A stretch of 64,000 nt of DNA, from assembly GCF_040529055.1 (NCBI RefSeq), contig NZ_CP132342.1, positions 2,664,001 through 2,728,000 on the forward strand, in the 5' to 3' direction. The DNA is from Xanthomonas sontii. GTDB lineage: Bacteria > Pseudomonadota > Gammaproteobacteria > Xanthomonadales > Xanthomonadaceae. The notes beneath the pieces are model-generated. The model was not told the DNA's origin and did not search any database. It was given only the letters and a program-made list of their open reading frames with translations. Of this stretch, positions 26,566 through 35,104 are shown piece after piece; the stretch's first letter is position 1; each line of letters starts with the position of its first letter. A program made the translations under genes and the position numbers.

Positions 26566-27516
26566 ATGAAGGGGATGCTGTGGCTCCTGGGGCTGGGACT
26601 CGCCACGTTGACGGCTGCGCCGGCCAGCGCCGGCACCCTGTACAAGTGCACCGGCAACGACGGCGTGCCCAGCTACGGCAGCAAGCGCGTGTCCGGCGCC
26701 AGCTGCAGCGTGATCGGCCGCTACACCCCCGACCGCCGCGCCGCGCGGGCCGCCCCTGCGCCGGCCAGGGCCAGCACCGAGCGGCCGCCCAGCCGCGGCG
26801 TCATCGCCAGCGCCGGCACCGTGGCGCCGGCCACCCTGATCAGCGCGCCGGTCGCCGCCCCGGCCCCGGTGACCGCCAACGCCGTGCCCAACCGGGTCGC
26901 CCCGGTGTCGCCCAGCAGCAGTGGCGCGCCACGGCGTCTGGTCAGCGGTCAGCTGTATTCGTACATGAAGGACGGCGTGCGCCACTACACCAGTGCGCGT
27001 CCGACCCAGGTCGCCAATCTCGGCGCGGTGCGCACGATCCGCTACAGCTTCATGGAAACCTGCTATGCCTGCGCCAACCCGGGGGTCAACTTCGGTGCGG
27101 TGCGCCTGAACACCACCGCCTACCAGAGCGAGATCGCCGCCGCCGCGCGCGAGTACGGTGTCGACGAAGCGGTGGTGCGCGCCATCATCCACGCCGAGTC
27201 CGCCTACAACCCGACGGCCCTCAGCCGCGCCGGTGCGCAGGGGCTGATGCAGTTGATGCCGCCGACCGCGCGCCGCTTCGGCGTCAGCGATTCGTTTGAT
27301 GCAGCGCAAAACATTCGCGGCGGCGTGCAGTACCTGGCGTGGCTGCTGAAGCGCTTCAACGGCAACCTCAGTCTGGCCGCGGCCGGCTACAACGCTGGCG
27401 AAGGCGCGGTAGACAAACACGGCGGGGTGCCGCCGTACAGCGAGACCCAACGCTACGTGCAGCGGGTGGGCGTGCTCGCCGAGCGCTACCGCGGCGTGCT
27501 GGCGACCGCGCATTGA
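26566..27516 (+). CDS. Secreted lytic transglycosylase with N-terminal DUF4124-like segment
   Basis: This 316-aa periplasmic murein transglycosylase has a signal peptide (1-22, ending ASA-G). A DUF4124-like segment follows (GTLYKCTGNDGVPSYGSKRV), then a Pro/Ala-rich linker (about 60-125) and a family-1 SLT domain. The catalytic Glu is E211 in IIHAESAYNPTALSRAGAQGLMQLMPPTARRFGV, followed by the conserved AAAGYNAGEGAV loop. I start at ATG 26566; a longer frame begins directly after the previous stop and lacks a signal peptide. It stands alone between the WYL regulator and petA. Confidence 0.88.
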   Translation: MKGMLWLLGLGLATLTAAPASAGTLYKCTGNDGVPSYGSKRVSGASCSVIGRYTPDRRAARAAPAPARASTERPPSRGVIASAGTVAPATLISAPVAAPAPVTANAVPNRVAPVSPSSSGAPRRLVSGQLYSYMKDGVRHYTSARPTQVANLGAVRTIRYSFMETCYACANPGVNFGAVRLNTTAYQSEIAAAAREYGVDEAVVRAIIHAESAYNPTALSRAGAQGLMQLMPPTARRFGVSDSFDAAQNIRGGVQYLAWLLKRFNGNLSLAAAGYNAGEGAVDKHGGVPPYSETQRYVQRVGVLAERYRGVLATAH

Positions 27517-27554
27517 GCCGTCGCCGCGGCCCGGCAGGAGGCGTTGCACGTCCA

Positions 27555-27584
27555 TTGTCGGCGCGTTAAGGGTTCCGCTACACT
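27555..27584 (+). promoter_or_regulatory. Candidate promoter of petABC
   Basis: TTGTCG (27555-27560) and TACACT (27579-27584) are spaced 18 nt. The start of transcription would lie about 70 nt before petA ATG 27663. No other promoter-like pair is as good in this gap. Confidence 0.42.
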
Positions 27585-27662
27585 GCAGTGGATTCAGTGC
27601 GGCTCGACCCCCACCGAGCTGCTGGCAGCCTCACGCTACCCAATCACAGATCGGAGTGCCGG

Positions 27663-28292
27663 ATGGCCAACGATGGGGTCAACGATTCTGTAAATGTAGG
27701 ACGCCGCCGCTTTCTCACCGCCACCACGTCCGTCGTGGGCGCGGTCGGTGCGGGGTTCGTCGCGGTTCCTTTCATCAAGTCCTGGAATCCGAGCGCAAAG
27801 GCCAAGCTGGCCGGCGCGCCGGTCACCGCCGACATCAGCGCCCTGCAGGAAGGGCAGCGCCTGATCCTGGAATGGCGCGGCCAGCCGATCTGGATCGTCA
27901 AGCGCTCCAAGGCGATGCTCGATGCGTTGCCGTCGCTGGACAGCCGGCTCAAGGATCCGGAGTCCACCAACAAGGACCAGCAGCCGGACTACGTGCTGAA
28001 GAATCCGGAGTACCGCTCGATCAAGCCCGACGTCTCGGTACTGGTCGGCCTGTGCACCCATCTGGGCTGCTCGCCGGAAATGGTCGCCGAGATCCGCCCC
28101 GAACCCTACGACCCCGACTGGAAGGGCGGCTATTTCTGCCCCTGCCACAAGTCGCGCTTCGACATGTCCGGCCGCGTGTTCCAGGGCGTGCCGGCGCCGA
28201 TCAACCTGCTGGTGCCGCCGCACCACTACCAGGACGACAACACGCTGGTGATCGGCGTGGACCCGAGCGCGTCCGCGAAGGGAGGGGCGTAA
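27663..28292 (+). CDS. petA: Ubiquinol-cytochrome c reductase iron-sulfur (Rieske) subunit
   Basis: This 209-aa subunit of the cytochrome bc1 complex carries the [2Fe-2S] cluster that takes electrons from ubiquinol. A twin-arginine-type start (GRRRFLTATTSVVGAVGAGFVAVPFI) acts as signal and anchor. Cluster ligands are in CTHLGC (C131, H133, with C136 for the disulfide) and CPCHKS (C159, C161 disulfide partner, H162). ATG 27663 (MANDGV) has GGAG 7 nt upstream; an upstream start at 27588 lacks one. It is first in petA-petB-petC. Confidence 0.95.
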   Translation: MANDGVNDSVNVGRRRFLTATTSVVGAVGAGFVAVPFIKSWNPSAKAKLAGAPVTADISALQEGQRLILEWRGQPIWIVKRSKAMLDALPSLDSRLKDPESTNKDQQPDYVLKNPEYRSIKPDVSVLVGLCTHLGCSPEMVAEIRPEPYDPDWKGGYFCPCHKSRFDMSGRVFQGVPAPINLLVPPHHYQDDNTLVIGVDPSASAKGGA

Positions 28293-28295
28293 GTC

Positions 28296-29558
28296 ATGGC
28301 CGACAACATCCTCACCCGCACCGCGGGCAACGTGTTCGACTGGGTCAACGAGCGCGCTCCCGGGCTGATGCCGTTCTACCGCAAGCACGTCACCGAGTAC
28401 TACGCGCCGAAGAACTTCAACCTCTGGTACTACTTCGGCTCGCTGGCGATGGTGGTGCTGGTCAACCAGATCGTCACCGGCATCTTCCTGACGATGCACT
28501 ACAAGACCAGCGCGGCCGAGGCGTTCAACTCGGTCGAGTACATCATGCGCGACGTCGAGTGGGGCTGGCTGATCCGCTACATGCACTCCACCGGCGCCTC
28601 GCTGTTCTTCATCGTGGTGTACCTGCACATGTTCCGCGGGCTGATGTACGGCAGCTACAAGAAGCCGCGCGAGCTGGTGTGGATCCTGGGCATGCTGATC
28701 TACCTGGTGCTGATGGCCGAAGCCTTCATGGGCTACGTGCTGCCCTGGGGGCAGATGTCGTTCTGGGGCGCGAAGGTGATCATCTCGCTGTTCGGCGCGA
28801 TCCCCGTGATCGGCAACGGCCTGACCGAGTGGATCATGGGCGATTACCTGCCGTCCGACGCCACCCTCAACCGCTTCTTCGCCCTGCACGTGATCGCCCT
28901 GCCGCTGGTGCTGCTGCTGCTGGTGGTGCTGCACCTGGGCGCGCTGCACGAGGTCGGTTCCAACAATCCCGACGGCGTGGAGATCAAGAAGGGGCCCAAG
29001 GGCAACCGTTGGAGCCCGAACAAGCCGGCCGACGGCATCCCGTTCCATCCGTACTACACGGTCAAGGACCTGGTCGGCGTCGGTTTCCTGCTGATGATCG
29101 GCGCTTTTATCATCTTCTTCGCGCCCGGCTTCGGCGGCCTGTTCCTGGAGCACGACAACTTCACCGAGGCCAACCGCCTGGTGACGCCGGAGCACATCAA
29201 GCCGGTCTGGTACTACACCCCGTACTACGCGATGTTGCGGGTGGTGCCGAACAAGCTTGGCGGCGTGCTGGTGATGTTCTCGGCCATCGCGATCCTGTTC
29301 CTGGTGCCGTGGCTGGATCGCGCCAAGGTCAAGTCGATCCGCTACCGCGGCTGGATCTCGCGGGTGATGCTGGGGATTCTTGCGGTGTGCTTCGTCTGGC
29401 TCGGCGTGATCGGTTCCGGCCCCGGTACCGAGATCATCGAGACCTACATCGGCCGCGTGCTGACCGTGCTGTATTTCGCCTTCTTCCTGACGATGCCGAT
29501 ATGGACCTCGCTGGATCGAACCAAGCCGGTGCCGGAGCGGGTGAGCAGCCATGACTAA
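28296..29558 (+). CDS. petB: Cytochrome b of the bc1 complex
   Basis: This 420-aa integral membrane protein holds hemes bL and bH and the quinol sites. Family signatures include WYYFGSLAMVVLVNQIVTGIFLTMHY, the heme-ligand region GASLFFIVVYLHMFRGLMYGSYK, GYVLPWGQMSFWGAKVI and a Qo-site PEHIKPVWYYTPYYAMLR (the PEWY region, here PVWY). It starts 3 nt after the petA stop and overlaps petC by 8 nt. Confidence 0.96.
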   Translation: MADNILTRTAGNVFDWVNERAPGLMPFYRKHVTEYYAPKNFNLWYYFGSLAMVVLVNQIVTGIFLTMHYKTSAAEAFNSVEYIMRDVEWGWLIRYMHSTGASLFFIVVYLHMFRGLMYGSYKKPRELVWILGMLIYLVLMAEAFMGYVLPWGQMSFWGAKVIISLFGAIPVIGNGLTEWIMGDYLPSDATLNRFFALHVIALPLVLLLLVVLHLGALHEVGSNNPDGVEIKKGPKGNRWSPNKPADGIPFHPYYTVKDLVGVGFLLMIGAFIIFFAPGFGGLFLEHDNFTEANRLVTPEHIKPVWYYTPYYAMLRVVPNKLGGVLVMFSAIAILFLVPWLDRAKVKSIRYRGWISRVMLGILAVCFVWLGVIGSGPGTEIIETYIGRVLTVLYFAFFLTMPIWTSLDRTKPVPERVSSHD

Positions 29559-30297
29559 GCGCCTGATCGCCGTGCTCGCCGGCTTCGCGTCGGCCCTGCT
29601 GCTGTCCGCCTCGGCCATGGCCGCCGAGGGTGCCGCCACCCTGCAGGCCGGCAACGACCTGGGCGACCGCGCCTCGCTGCAGCGCGGCGCCAAGCTGTTC
29701 ATGAACTACTGTTCCGGCTGCCATTCGCTGAAGTACCTGCGCTACCAGCGCATGGCCGAGGATCTGGGCCTGAGCGAGGACGAGGTGATGCACAACCTCA
29801 ACTTCACCGGCGCCAAGATCGGCGAACACATCGAGACGGCGATGCCGCACGATGCGGCGACCAAATGGTTCGGCAAGGCGCCGCCGGACCTGAGCCTGAT
29901 CGCCCGCGTGCGCGGCACCGACTGGGTCTACACATACCTCAAGTCGTTCTATCTCGACCAGTCGCGGCCGCTGGGCTGGAACAACAAGCTGTTCGCCAAC
30001 GCCTCCATGCCCAATCCGCTGTGGGACCTGCAGGGCCTGCAGCAGCCGGTCTACGGCAAGGCCGAGCAGCCGGGCGTGGACAAGCCGGTGGAGCGGCTGC
30101 AACTGGCGACGCCGGGCAAGCAGAGCCCGGTCGAGTTCGACCAGACGGTGCGCGACATCAGCAATTTCCTCGAATACGCCGGCGAGCCGGCGGCGCTGAA
30201 GCGGCAGAACCTGGGCGTGTGGGTGGTGCTGTTCCTGGCGCTGCTGACCTTCCTGGCCTATCTGCTGAAGAAGGAATACTGGAAGGACGTGCATTGA
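29551..30297 (+). CDS. petC: Cytochrome c1 of the bc1 complex
   Basis: This 248-aa heme protein has a signal peptide (1-25, ending AMA-A), heme-binding CSGCH (C54, C57, H58) and a C-terminal membrane anchor (LGVWVVLFLALLTFLAYLLKK, about 222-242). The distal Met ligand is likely in the NASMPNPLWDLQG segment. It overlaps the end of petB. A GC hairpin follows at 30300. Electrons pass from the Rieske protein through this heme to soluble or membrane cytochromes. Confidence 0.95.
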   Translation: MTKRLIAVLAGFASALLLSASAMAAEGAATLQAGNDLGDRASLQRGAKLFMNYCSGCHSLKYLRYQRMAEDLGLSEDEVMHNLNFTGAKIGEHIETAMPHDAATKWFGKAPPDLSLIARVRGTDWVYTYLKSFYLDQSRPLGWNNKLFANASMPNPLWDLQGLQQPVYGKAEQPGVDKPVERLQLATPGKQSPVEFDQTVRDISNFLEYAGEPAALKRQNLGVWVVLFLALLTFLAYLLKKEYWKDVH

Positions 30298-30299
30298 GT

Positions 30300-30318
30300 C
30301 GCGGCCGTTTCGGCCGCG
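30300..30318 (+). terminator. GC-rich hairpin after petC
   Basis: CGCGGCCG-TTT-CGGCCGCG forms an 8-bp perfect stem 3 nt after the petC stop. No T-run follows. It may stabilise or end the petABC message before sspA, whose start is 150 nt away. Confidence 0.4.
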
Positions 30319-30467
30319 TCCCGGCTGCACCGTTGCTGAGCCGATCCCCTGTTCATCCTATTGGCTTTTGTGAGCGAGGGTTGCACACTCAGGGGCCGTG
30401 ACGACCGTCCGCAATGTGCGGGCGGCGTCGATGCGGCCGGCGGATTCCGGCCGTCGGAGAGCCTTGA

Positions 30468-31103
30468 ATGGCGGCGAGTTTGCGCATGCGAAATACCTTG
30501 ACGTTGTTTTCCTCCACGGATGATGTCCTGTGCCACCGCGTCCGCCTGGTGCTCGCGGCCAAGGGCGTGACCTACGATTTCGTGGCGGTGGATCCGCAGA
30601 ATCCGCCGGAAGACCTGATCGACCTGAATCCCTACCACTCGGTGCCGACCCTGGTCGAGCGCGAGCTGGTGCTGTACGCCGCCTCGGTGGTCAGCGAGTA
30701 CCTGGACGAGCGCTATCCGCATCCGCCGCTGATGCCGGTCGACCCGCTTTCGCGCGCGCGCCTGCGCCTGGCGATGCTGCGCATCGAGCACGACTGGGTG
30801 CCGCAGGTGCAGGCGATCCAGCTCGGCAACAAGGCGCAGGCCGAAGCCGGGCGCAAGCGCCTGAAGGAGCTGCTGACCGCGTCGGTGCCGCTGTTCAAGG
30901 CCAGCAAGTTCTTCCTCAATCCGGAGATGAGCCTGGCCGACTGCGCGATGGCGCCGATCATCTGGCGCCTGCAGGCGCTGGACATCCCGCTGCCGAAAGA
31001 CGGCAAGGCGATCGAGGATTACGGCAACCGCATCTTCCGCAATCCGGGGTTCATCCGCAGCCTGACCGATCAGGAAAAGAAACTGCGCGACCTGCCGGCA
31101 TGA
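30468..31103 (+). CDS. sspA: Stringent starvation protein A (RNA-polymerase-associated GST-fold protein)
   Basis: This 211-aa GST-fold protein lacks the usual catalytic residue and in other proteobacteria binds RNA polymerase to alter gene expression in stationary phase. Typical parts are LTLFSSTDDVLCHRVRLVLAAKGVTYDFVAVDPQNPPEDLIDLNPYHSVPTLVER and the helical C-domain with FFLNPEMSLADCAMAPIIWRL. The petABC-sspA-sspB order is conserved across beta- and gammaproteobacteria. ATG 30468 has GGAG about 10 nt before it; a second Met at codon 7 is possible. Confidence 0.93.
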   Translation: MAASLRMRNTLTLFSSTDDVLCHRVRLVLAAKGVTYDFVAVDPQNPPEDLIDLNPYHSVPTLVERELVLYAASVVSEYLDERYPHPPLMPVDPLSRARLRLAMLRIEHDWVPQVQAIQLGNKAQAEAGRKRLKELLTASVPLFKASKFFLNPEMSLADCAMAPIIWRLQALDIPLPKDGKAIEDYGNRIFRNPGFIRSLTDQEKKLRDLPA

Positions 31104-31164
31104 TGCTGTCCGCCGCACCGTCTCCATTGTCTTCCGAGCTGTACCGGCATTGCGCGCCGGCACG

Positions 31165-31170
31165 TAGAAT
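31165..31170 (+). promoter_or_regulatory. Possible -10 box just before sspB
   Basis: TAGAAT is followed by 6 nt and then the sspB ATG at 31177. If used, the sspB message would start at or next to the start codon. No clear -35 is visible. Confidence 0.3.
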
Positions 31171-31176
31171 GGGCGC

Positions 31177-31608
31177 ATGAGCGACGACACTTCCCGCATG
31201 ACCAGCCATCGCCCGTACCTGCTGCGGGCGCTGGTGGAATGGATCAACGACAACGGCATGACCCCGCACATTCTGGTGGATGCGGGCCTGCCCGGCGTCC
31301 AGGTGCCGCCGAGCGCGGTCAAGGACGGGCGGGTGGTGCTGAACATCGCCGAGCGTGCGGTGGTGCGTCTGCAGATCGACAACGACGGGGTCAGCTTCAC
31401 CGCCCGCTTCGGCGGCGTCAGCTACCCGGTGCAGGTGCCGATGTCCGCGGTGCTGGCGGTCTATGCACGCGAAACCGGGCAGGGCATGGCGCTGCCGGAC
31501 GACATCCATGGCGCCAGCGAGCCGCCGGGCGACGACACCCCGCCACCGCCGCGGCCGGGCGGTTCCGACGACGCCGGCAAGCGGCCGCGCCTGCGCGTGG
31601 TCAAGTAA
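31177..31608 (+). CDS. sspB: ClpXP protease specificity-enhancing factor SspB
   Basis: This 143-aa adaptor delivers ssrA-tagged proteins to ClpXP. The folded N-domain starts with RPYLLRALVEWINDNGMTPHILVDAGLPGVQVP and includes VVLNIAERAV and ISYP-like strands. A Pro/Asp/Gly-rich flexible tail leads to the ClpX-docking end RPRLRVVK, as in other SspB proteins. It follows sspA by 73 nt. The start may instead be Met at codon 8 (31198). Confidence 0.92.
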   Translation: MSDDTSRMTSHRPYLLRALVEWINDNGMTPHILVDAGLPGVQVPPSAVKDGRVVLNIAERAVVRLQIDNDGVSFTARFGGVSYPVQVPMSAVLAVYARETGQGMALPDDIHGASEPPGDDTPPPPRPGGSDDAGKRPRLRVVK

Positions 31609-31698
31609 TTAGTCGATGCGCGGCCTCGGTGGCTGCGCTTCACCCATCCAAGCGTTGGCGTTTTCGGTAATCGCGCGCCGCGCACCGCGTTGTTCTGT

Positions 31699-31765
31699 CG
31701 CAGGAGCGGCTTCAGCCGCGACGGGCTTGCCGGTAACGCCCATCGCGGCTGAAGCCGCTCCTGCA
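31699..31765. repeat. REP-like inverted pair after sspB
   Basis: The left arm CGCAGGAGCGGCTTCAGCCG begins at about 31699 and the right arm CATCGCGGCTGAAGCCGCTC at 31741, giving near-perfect complement arms around 18 nt. The remaining part of the 31609-31877 gap shows no gene. Confidence 0.8.
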
Positions 31766-31877
31766 TTCGCCGTCGATTGCATGTGGCATGCGTATCGCCC
31801 GCGCACTCAGCTTCGCTGTCGCCCGACACGCCGCACGCCATCGGTACCGGCATCGGTGCGCGGCCGTGGTGCACGGC

Positions 31878-32222
31878 TCAGTCGCGCTGCGCGCGGGCTT
31901 CCTGCAGGCTGCTCACGCTGGCGACCGACGGCCCGGTGAACGCGATCAGCTGATCGCCGAGCAGCACCAGGCGCCCGCTGTGGCGGTCGGTGCCATCGTA
32001 GGAATAGTCGAAGCGGAAACTGCGCTCGAAGCCGAGCCAGCCGTTGGGCAGGCGCCGCAGGCGCAGGCCGGTGCCGTGCACGCTCTGGTCCAGCCACTGC
32101 ACGTCGGCGGCCTTGCAGGCGTTGCGGCCGAGGATTTCGGCGCGTTCGGCGGCCGCACGCGAGGCGTTCCAGAACGCGAACACCGCGGCGCCGGCGATCA
32201 TCAACAGGATCAGGCTGGGCAT
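31878..32222 (-). CDS. DUF3301 single-pass membrane protein
   Basis: This 114-aa protein has an N-terminal membrane helix (SLILLMIAGAAVFAFW) and then a charged domain with NACKAADVQWLDQSVHGTGLRLRRLPNGWLGFERSFRFDYSYDGTDRHSGRLVL. The pattern, especially LDQSV and RRYxFEFSxxGxxR-like strands, matches DUF3301. Function is unknown in the family. It stands alone, facing sspB across a REP pair. Confidence 0.8.
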   Translation of the reverse strand: MPSLILLMIAGAAVFAFWNASRAAAERAEILGRNACKAADVQWLDQSVHGTGLRLRRLPNGWLGFERSFRFDYSYDGTDRHSGRLVLLGDQLIAFTGPSVASVSSLQEARAQRD

Positions 32223-32252
32223 GGCGCCACTGTAGCGAGGCGCTGGTGGGTG

Positions 32253-32271
32253 GGCAATCGGGAATGGGGAT
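32253..32271. repeat. GGGAATGGGG-type mini-repeat
   Basis: The short run AATCGGGAATGGGGATTTG resembles the clusters at 13314 and, in complement, at 8536 and 36794. No gene is visible in the 32223-32458 gap. Confidence 0.45.
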
Positions 32272-32458
32272 TTGCGAGAGCTGCGCCTCGCGCGCTGCTC
32301 GTAGATGTCTTGGAGCGAGGTGCAGCGGCTGACGGACGCCTCCGTTCCCCGTCATGGTCCTGAGCGAGGCACCTGCATGCATTGATGACGCGCGGTGTGC
32401 GTCCGCCGGACTCCCGGTGTTGAGAGGCGCCCTGGCGTTGCGATTGGACGAATACGCC

Positions 32459-33607
32459 TTAGCGCTGTGGCTGTGACTGCGGTTCGGTCTTGGGTGCCTG
32501 GTTGCCGGTGGGCGCGGTGGGGTGCGGCGCTGCTGGTGTCGCGCTGGGTATGGGGGATGCCGCCGCCGGCGTGTTCGGGCCGGTGGGTGGTGCGGGCGGT
32601 GCCTGCGGGGCGGCGGGCGTGCCGGGGACCGCACTGGCCGCGGGCGCGGCGGGCGTCGTCATCGGCGCGGCGGCGGGATCGGTCGGGGCGGGCGGCAGCA
32701 GCACCTGCGCCTGCGGTTGCAGCTTCAGCAGGGCCGACCAGTCCTGGCGATTGAAGTCGCACAGTTCCTCGTGGCCGGGCGTGCATTCGAGTGCGGCGCC
32801 TTCGTCGTTCTGGTCCTGCGCCAGCGGCGCATCCAGTTGCAGGCGCCCGCTGCGGTCCAGCTTGAGCTTGCGCATGGTCACCGCGTTGAACACGTTGCCG
32901 CCGATCAGGTACAGGGTCTGGTCGCCGCCGACATTGGCCGCGACCACGATGTCGCAATGCGATTCCCACGGCAGCGGGCGGCCGCGCGCCAGCGCCTCGC
33001 GCAGGCCGGCGGTGCCGACCGGCTGCCGGCGTCCGCGCAGGAAGCACAGCAGATCGCCGGGGGCAGGCTTTTCCTGCTGCGGGTCGGCAAAGCGATAGGG
33101 CAGGCCGTCGGCGCCGGCCTGGTAGGCGGCGCGGATGTAGTCGATATGCCGGATCGAGGTGTGGAAGCCGGCCACGCCGGCGCGCACCATCACGTAGGAC
33201 ACGAAGGCTGCCGACCACGGGTTGTCGACGATGAAGGCGCGGCAGTCGTTCTCGCGGTAGCGCGACCCGTCCAACTGCTGGCAGCTCTCGGCACCGTCGA
33301 AGCGGCCCATCGCGCCCAGCGTGCCGCTGTCGCGCCAGTAGGCGGCGACGCGCTGCCAGGCTTCGATGCCGTCGTCGGCAAGGTCGGCGCGCTCGGCCTC
33401 GGTGACGCGCAGGCCGGCCAGGCGGCCGTCGCGATCGATGAACGGGCGCCACCACAGCCGGTGCTCGTTGCAGGCGGTGCGCACGATCGCCACCGCCGCC
33501 GGGGTCAGGCCGAAGCGCGGCGGCAGATCGCAGACTTCCGCGGCCGCGGCGCGGCCGGCGGGAAACAGGGCGGCGACACACAGCAGCGCGAACCAGGGGC
33601 GGAACAT
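32459..33607 (-). CDS. Secreted DUF2272 protein with Pro/Ala-rich C-terminal tail
   Basis: This 382-aa protein has a signal peptide (1-22, ending RAAAA) and a globular DUF2272 domain (about 60-270). DUF2272 proteins have an NlpC/P60-like appearance; here AFIVDNPWSAAFVSYVMVRAGV and CDIVVAANVGGDQTLYLIGGNV carry plausible elements, but the usual catalytic Cys is not obvious (SAAF in place of CAAF). The last 90 residues are a low-complexity Pro/Ala/Thr tail. I start at ATG 33607 (MFRPWFALL); the frame is open further upstream without a signal peptide. Function is unknown. Confidence 0.7.
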   Translation of the reverse strand: MFRPWFALLCVAALFPAGRAAAAEVCDLPPRFGLTPAAVAIVRTACNEHRLWWRPFIDRDGRLAGLRVTEAERADLADDGIEAWQRVAAYWRDSGTLGAMGRFDGAESCQQLDGSRYRENDCRAFIVDNPWSAAFVSYVMVRAGVAGFHTSIRHIDYIRAAYQAGADGLPYRFADPQQEKPAPGDLLCFLRGRRQPVGTAGLREALARGRPLPWESHCDIVVAANVGGDQTLYLIGGNVFNAVTMRKLKLDRSGRLQLDAPLAQDQNDEGAALECTPGHEELCDFNRQDWSALLKLQPQAQVLLPPAPTDPAAAPMTTPAAPAASAVPGTPAAPQAPPAPPTGPNTPAAASPIPSATPAAPHPTAPTGNQAPKTEPQSQPQR

Positions 33608-33683
33608 CGGCGAACTCGGTGGGGACGGGGAAGCGCGCAGCGTCGCAGAGCGGCGTCGGCGAGGCCGTGAAGTGTAGGGCGTG

Positions 33684-33709
33684 CGGCGCGATCCGGGCAG
33701 ATCGCGCCG
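33684..33709. terminator. 10-bp perfect hairpin between nadC and the DUF2272 gene
   Basis: CGGCGCGATC-CGGGCA-GATCGCGCCG is a perfect 10-bp stem with a 6-nt loop. It lies between the nadC stop (33902) and the DUF2272 start (33607) on the same strand. No T-run is present, so it may be a Rho-assisted end, an mRNA-stabilising hairpin or a protein-binding site. The remainder of this gap shows nothing else. Confidence 0.4.
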
Positions 33710-33901
33710 TGCTGGCTGGCGCGTTGCCGGCGGATCAGGCGCTTGGCGGTTACCCTTGGGGTGGTGGGACTCACCCAGCGGGGTGGAAACGAGCAACGTC
33801 GCGACTGGGCCATGCGTGCGGACATGCACGCACGGGATGTATCCGCATTCGCCGCGGGTGTGGAAAGGGCGCGCGGTCGCCTCGTCGCGCGATCTGGCCG
33901 C

Positions 33902-34780
33902 CTACTGCGGCGGCGTTCCGAGTTTCAGCGACAGATCCACGGCCTGCACATGCTTGGTGAGTGCGCCGATGGAGATGCAGTCGATGCCGTCCTGCGCGAT
34001 CGCGCGCACCGCCTCCAGGTCGACGCCGCCGGAGACTTCCAGCGGAATCGCGCGATTGAATGGTGCGGCCGCGGCGATCGCCACCGCGTCGCGGCGCTGT
34101 TCCGCAGTGAAGTCGTCGATCAGGATGCGATCGCAGCCGGCCTGCAGCGCTTCGCGCAGTTGCTCCAGGGTTTCCACCTCGACCACCAGCGGCAGCGCCG
34201 GCCACTGCGCGCGCGCGGCGGCCACCGCCGCAGGCAGCGAGCCGGCGGCGTGGATGTGGTTTTCCTTGAGCATCACCGTGTCGTACAGGCCGATGCGGTG
34301 GTTGCTGCCGCCGCCGCAGCGCACCGCGTACTTCTGCGCCAGGCGCAGGCCGGGCAGGGTCTTGCGCGTGTCCAGGATGCGCGCGCCGGTGCCGGCGACC
34401 GCGGCCACGTAGGCGGCGGTGGCCGTGGCGGTGGCCGACAGGGTCTGCAGGAAGTTCAGCGAGGCGCGCTCGGCGCTGACCAGGGCGCGGCTGCGCCCGT
34501 GCAGCAACGCCAGCACCGTGCCGGCGGCCACGCGCTGGCCTTCGCTCACATGCCAGTCGATGCGGACCTGCGGATCCAGCGCCTGGTGGCAGGCGTCGAA
34601 CCAGGGGCGGCCGGCGATCACCGCGTCTTGCTTGCACAGCAGGTAGGCGCTGTCGGCGCGGTCGGGCAGCAGCGCGGCGGTGACGTCGCCGCTGCCGAGA
34701 TCCTCGGCCAGCGCACGCGCGACATCGGCGGCGATCAGCTCCGCGGCGGGCGCCTGCGGCGGCGCCATGTCGCGGCTCAT
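33902..34780 (-). CDS. nadC: Nicotinate-nucleotide pyrophosphorylase (carboxylating)
   Basis: This 292-aa enzyme turns quinolinate and PRPP into nicotinate mononucleotide in NAD synthesis. Typical motifs are LAEDLGSGDVTA near the start, ERASLNFLQTLSATAT, ILDTRKTLPGLRLAQKYAVRCGGGSNHR, DTVMLKENHI and the PRPP-site region LEVSGGVDLEAVRAIAQDGIDCISIGALTKH. ATG 34780 overlaps the stop of the Trm112-like gene by 4 nt, so the two are coupled. Confidence 0.94.
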   Translation of the reverse strand: MSRDMAPPQAPAAELIAADVARALAEDLGSGDVTAALLPDRADSAYLLCKQDAVIAGRPWFDACHQALDPQVRIDWHVSEGQRVAAGTVLALLHGRSRALVSAERASLNFLQTLSATATATAAYVAAVAGTGARILDTRKTLPGLRLAQKYAVRCGGGSNHRIGLYDTVMLKENHIHAAGSLPAAVAAARAQWPALPLVVEVETLEQLREALQAGCDRILIDDFTAEQRRDAVAIAAAAPFNRAIPLEVSGGVDLEAVRAIAQDGIDCISIGALTKHVQAVDLSLKLGTPPQ

Positions 34781-35046
34781 TTGGCCGGGAAGTCGGCGAG
34801 CTGGGCGGTGCCGATGGCCTCTTCGGCCAGCAGCACCGGGATGCCGTCGTCGACGCGGAACACCTGCTTGCGGTCGCGGGTGATCAGGGCTTCGCGCAGC
34901 GGTTGCGCCTGCGCACTGCCATCGGCGCGCTGCACGCCGCCGGCGGCGATGGCGCGGTTCAGCGCCTCCAGGCCGCGCGCCTCCAGCAGCGCCAGCGGTT
35001 GGCGGGTGTCGGGCGAGCACAGCAGGTCGAGCAGTTTGCGGTCCAT
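34777..35046 (-). CDS. Trm112/YcaR-like small protein with a single cysteine
   Basis: This 89-aa protein begins MDRKLLDLLCSPDTRQPL and ends with FRVDDGIPVLLAEEA, the start and end pattern of the Trm112/YcaR family. Usual members have CPxC near the start and further Cys for zinc; here only one Cys remains. The role in bacteria is uncertain; eukaryotic and archaeal Trm112 activate methyltransferases. It is translationally coupled to nadC and diverges from purE with 58 nt between. Confidence 0.75.
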   Translation of the reverse strand: MDRKLLDLLCSPDTRQPLALLEARGLEALNRAIAAGGVQRADGSAQAQPLREALITRDRKQVFRVDDGIPVLLAEEAIGTAQLADFPAK

Positions 35047-35074
35047 CCGGTCTTCGTCTTGCGTGGAAGACGGC

Positions 35075-35080
35075 TAGAAT
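35075..35080 (+). promoter_or_regulatory. Candidate -10 box for purEK
   Basis: TAGAAT lies 24 nt before the purE ATG. A weak -35 (TTCGTC, 35053-35058) is 16 nt upstream. The gap is shared with the divergent Trm112-nadC unit. Confidence 0.35.
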
Positions 35081-35104
35081 ACGTCTTTAAGGCAGGGGAC
35101 GGCC

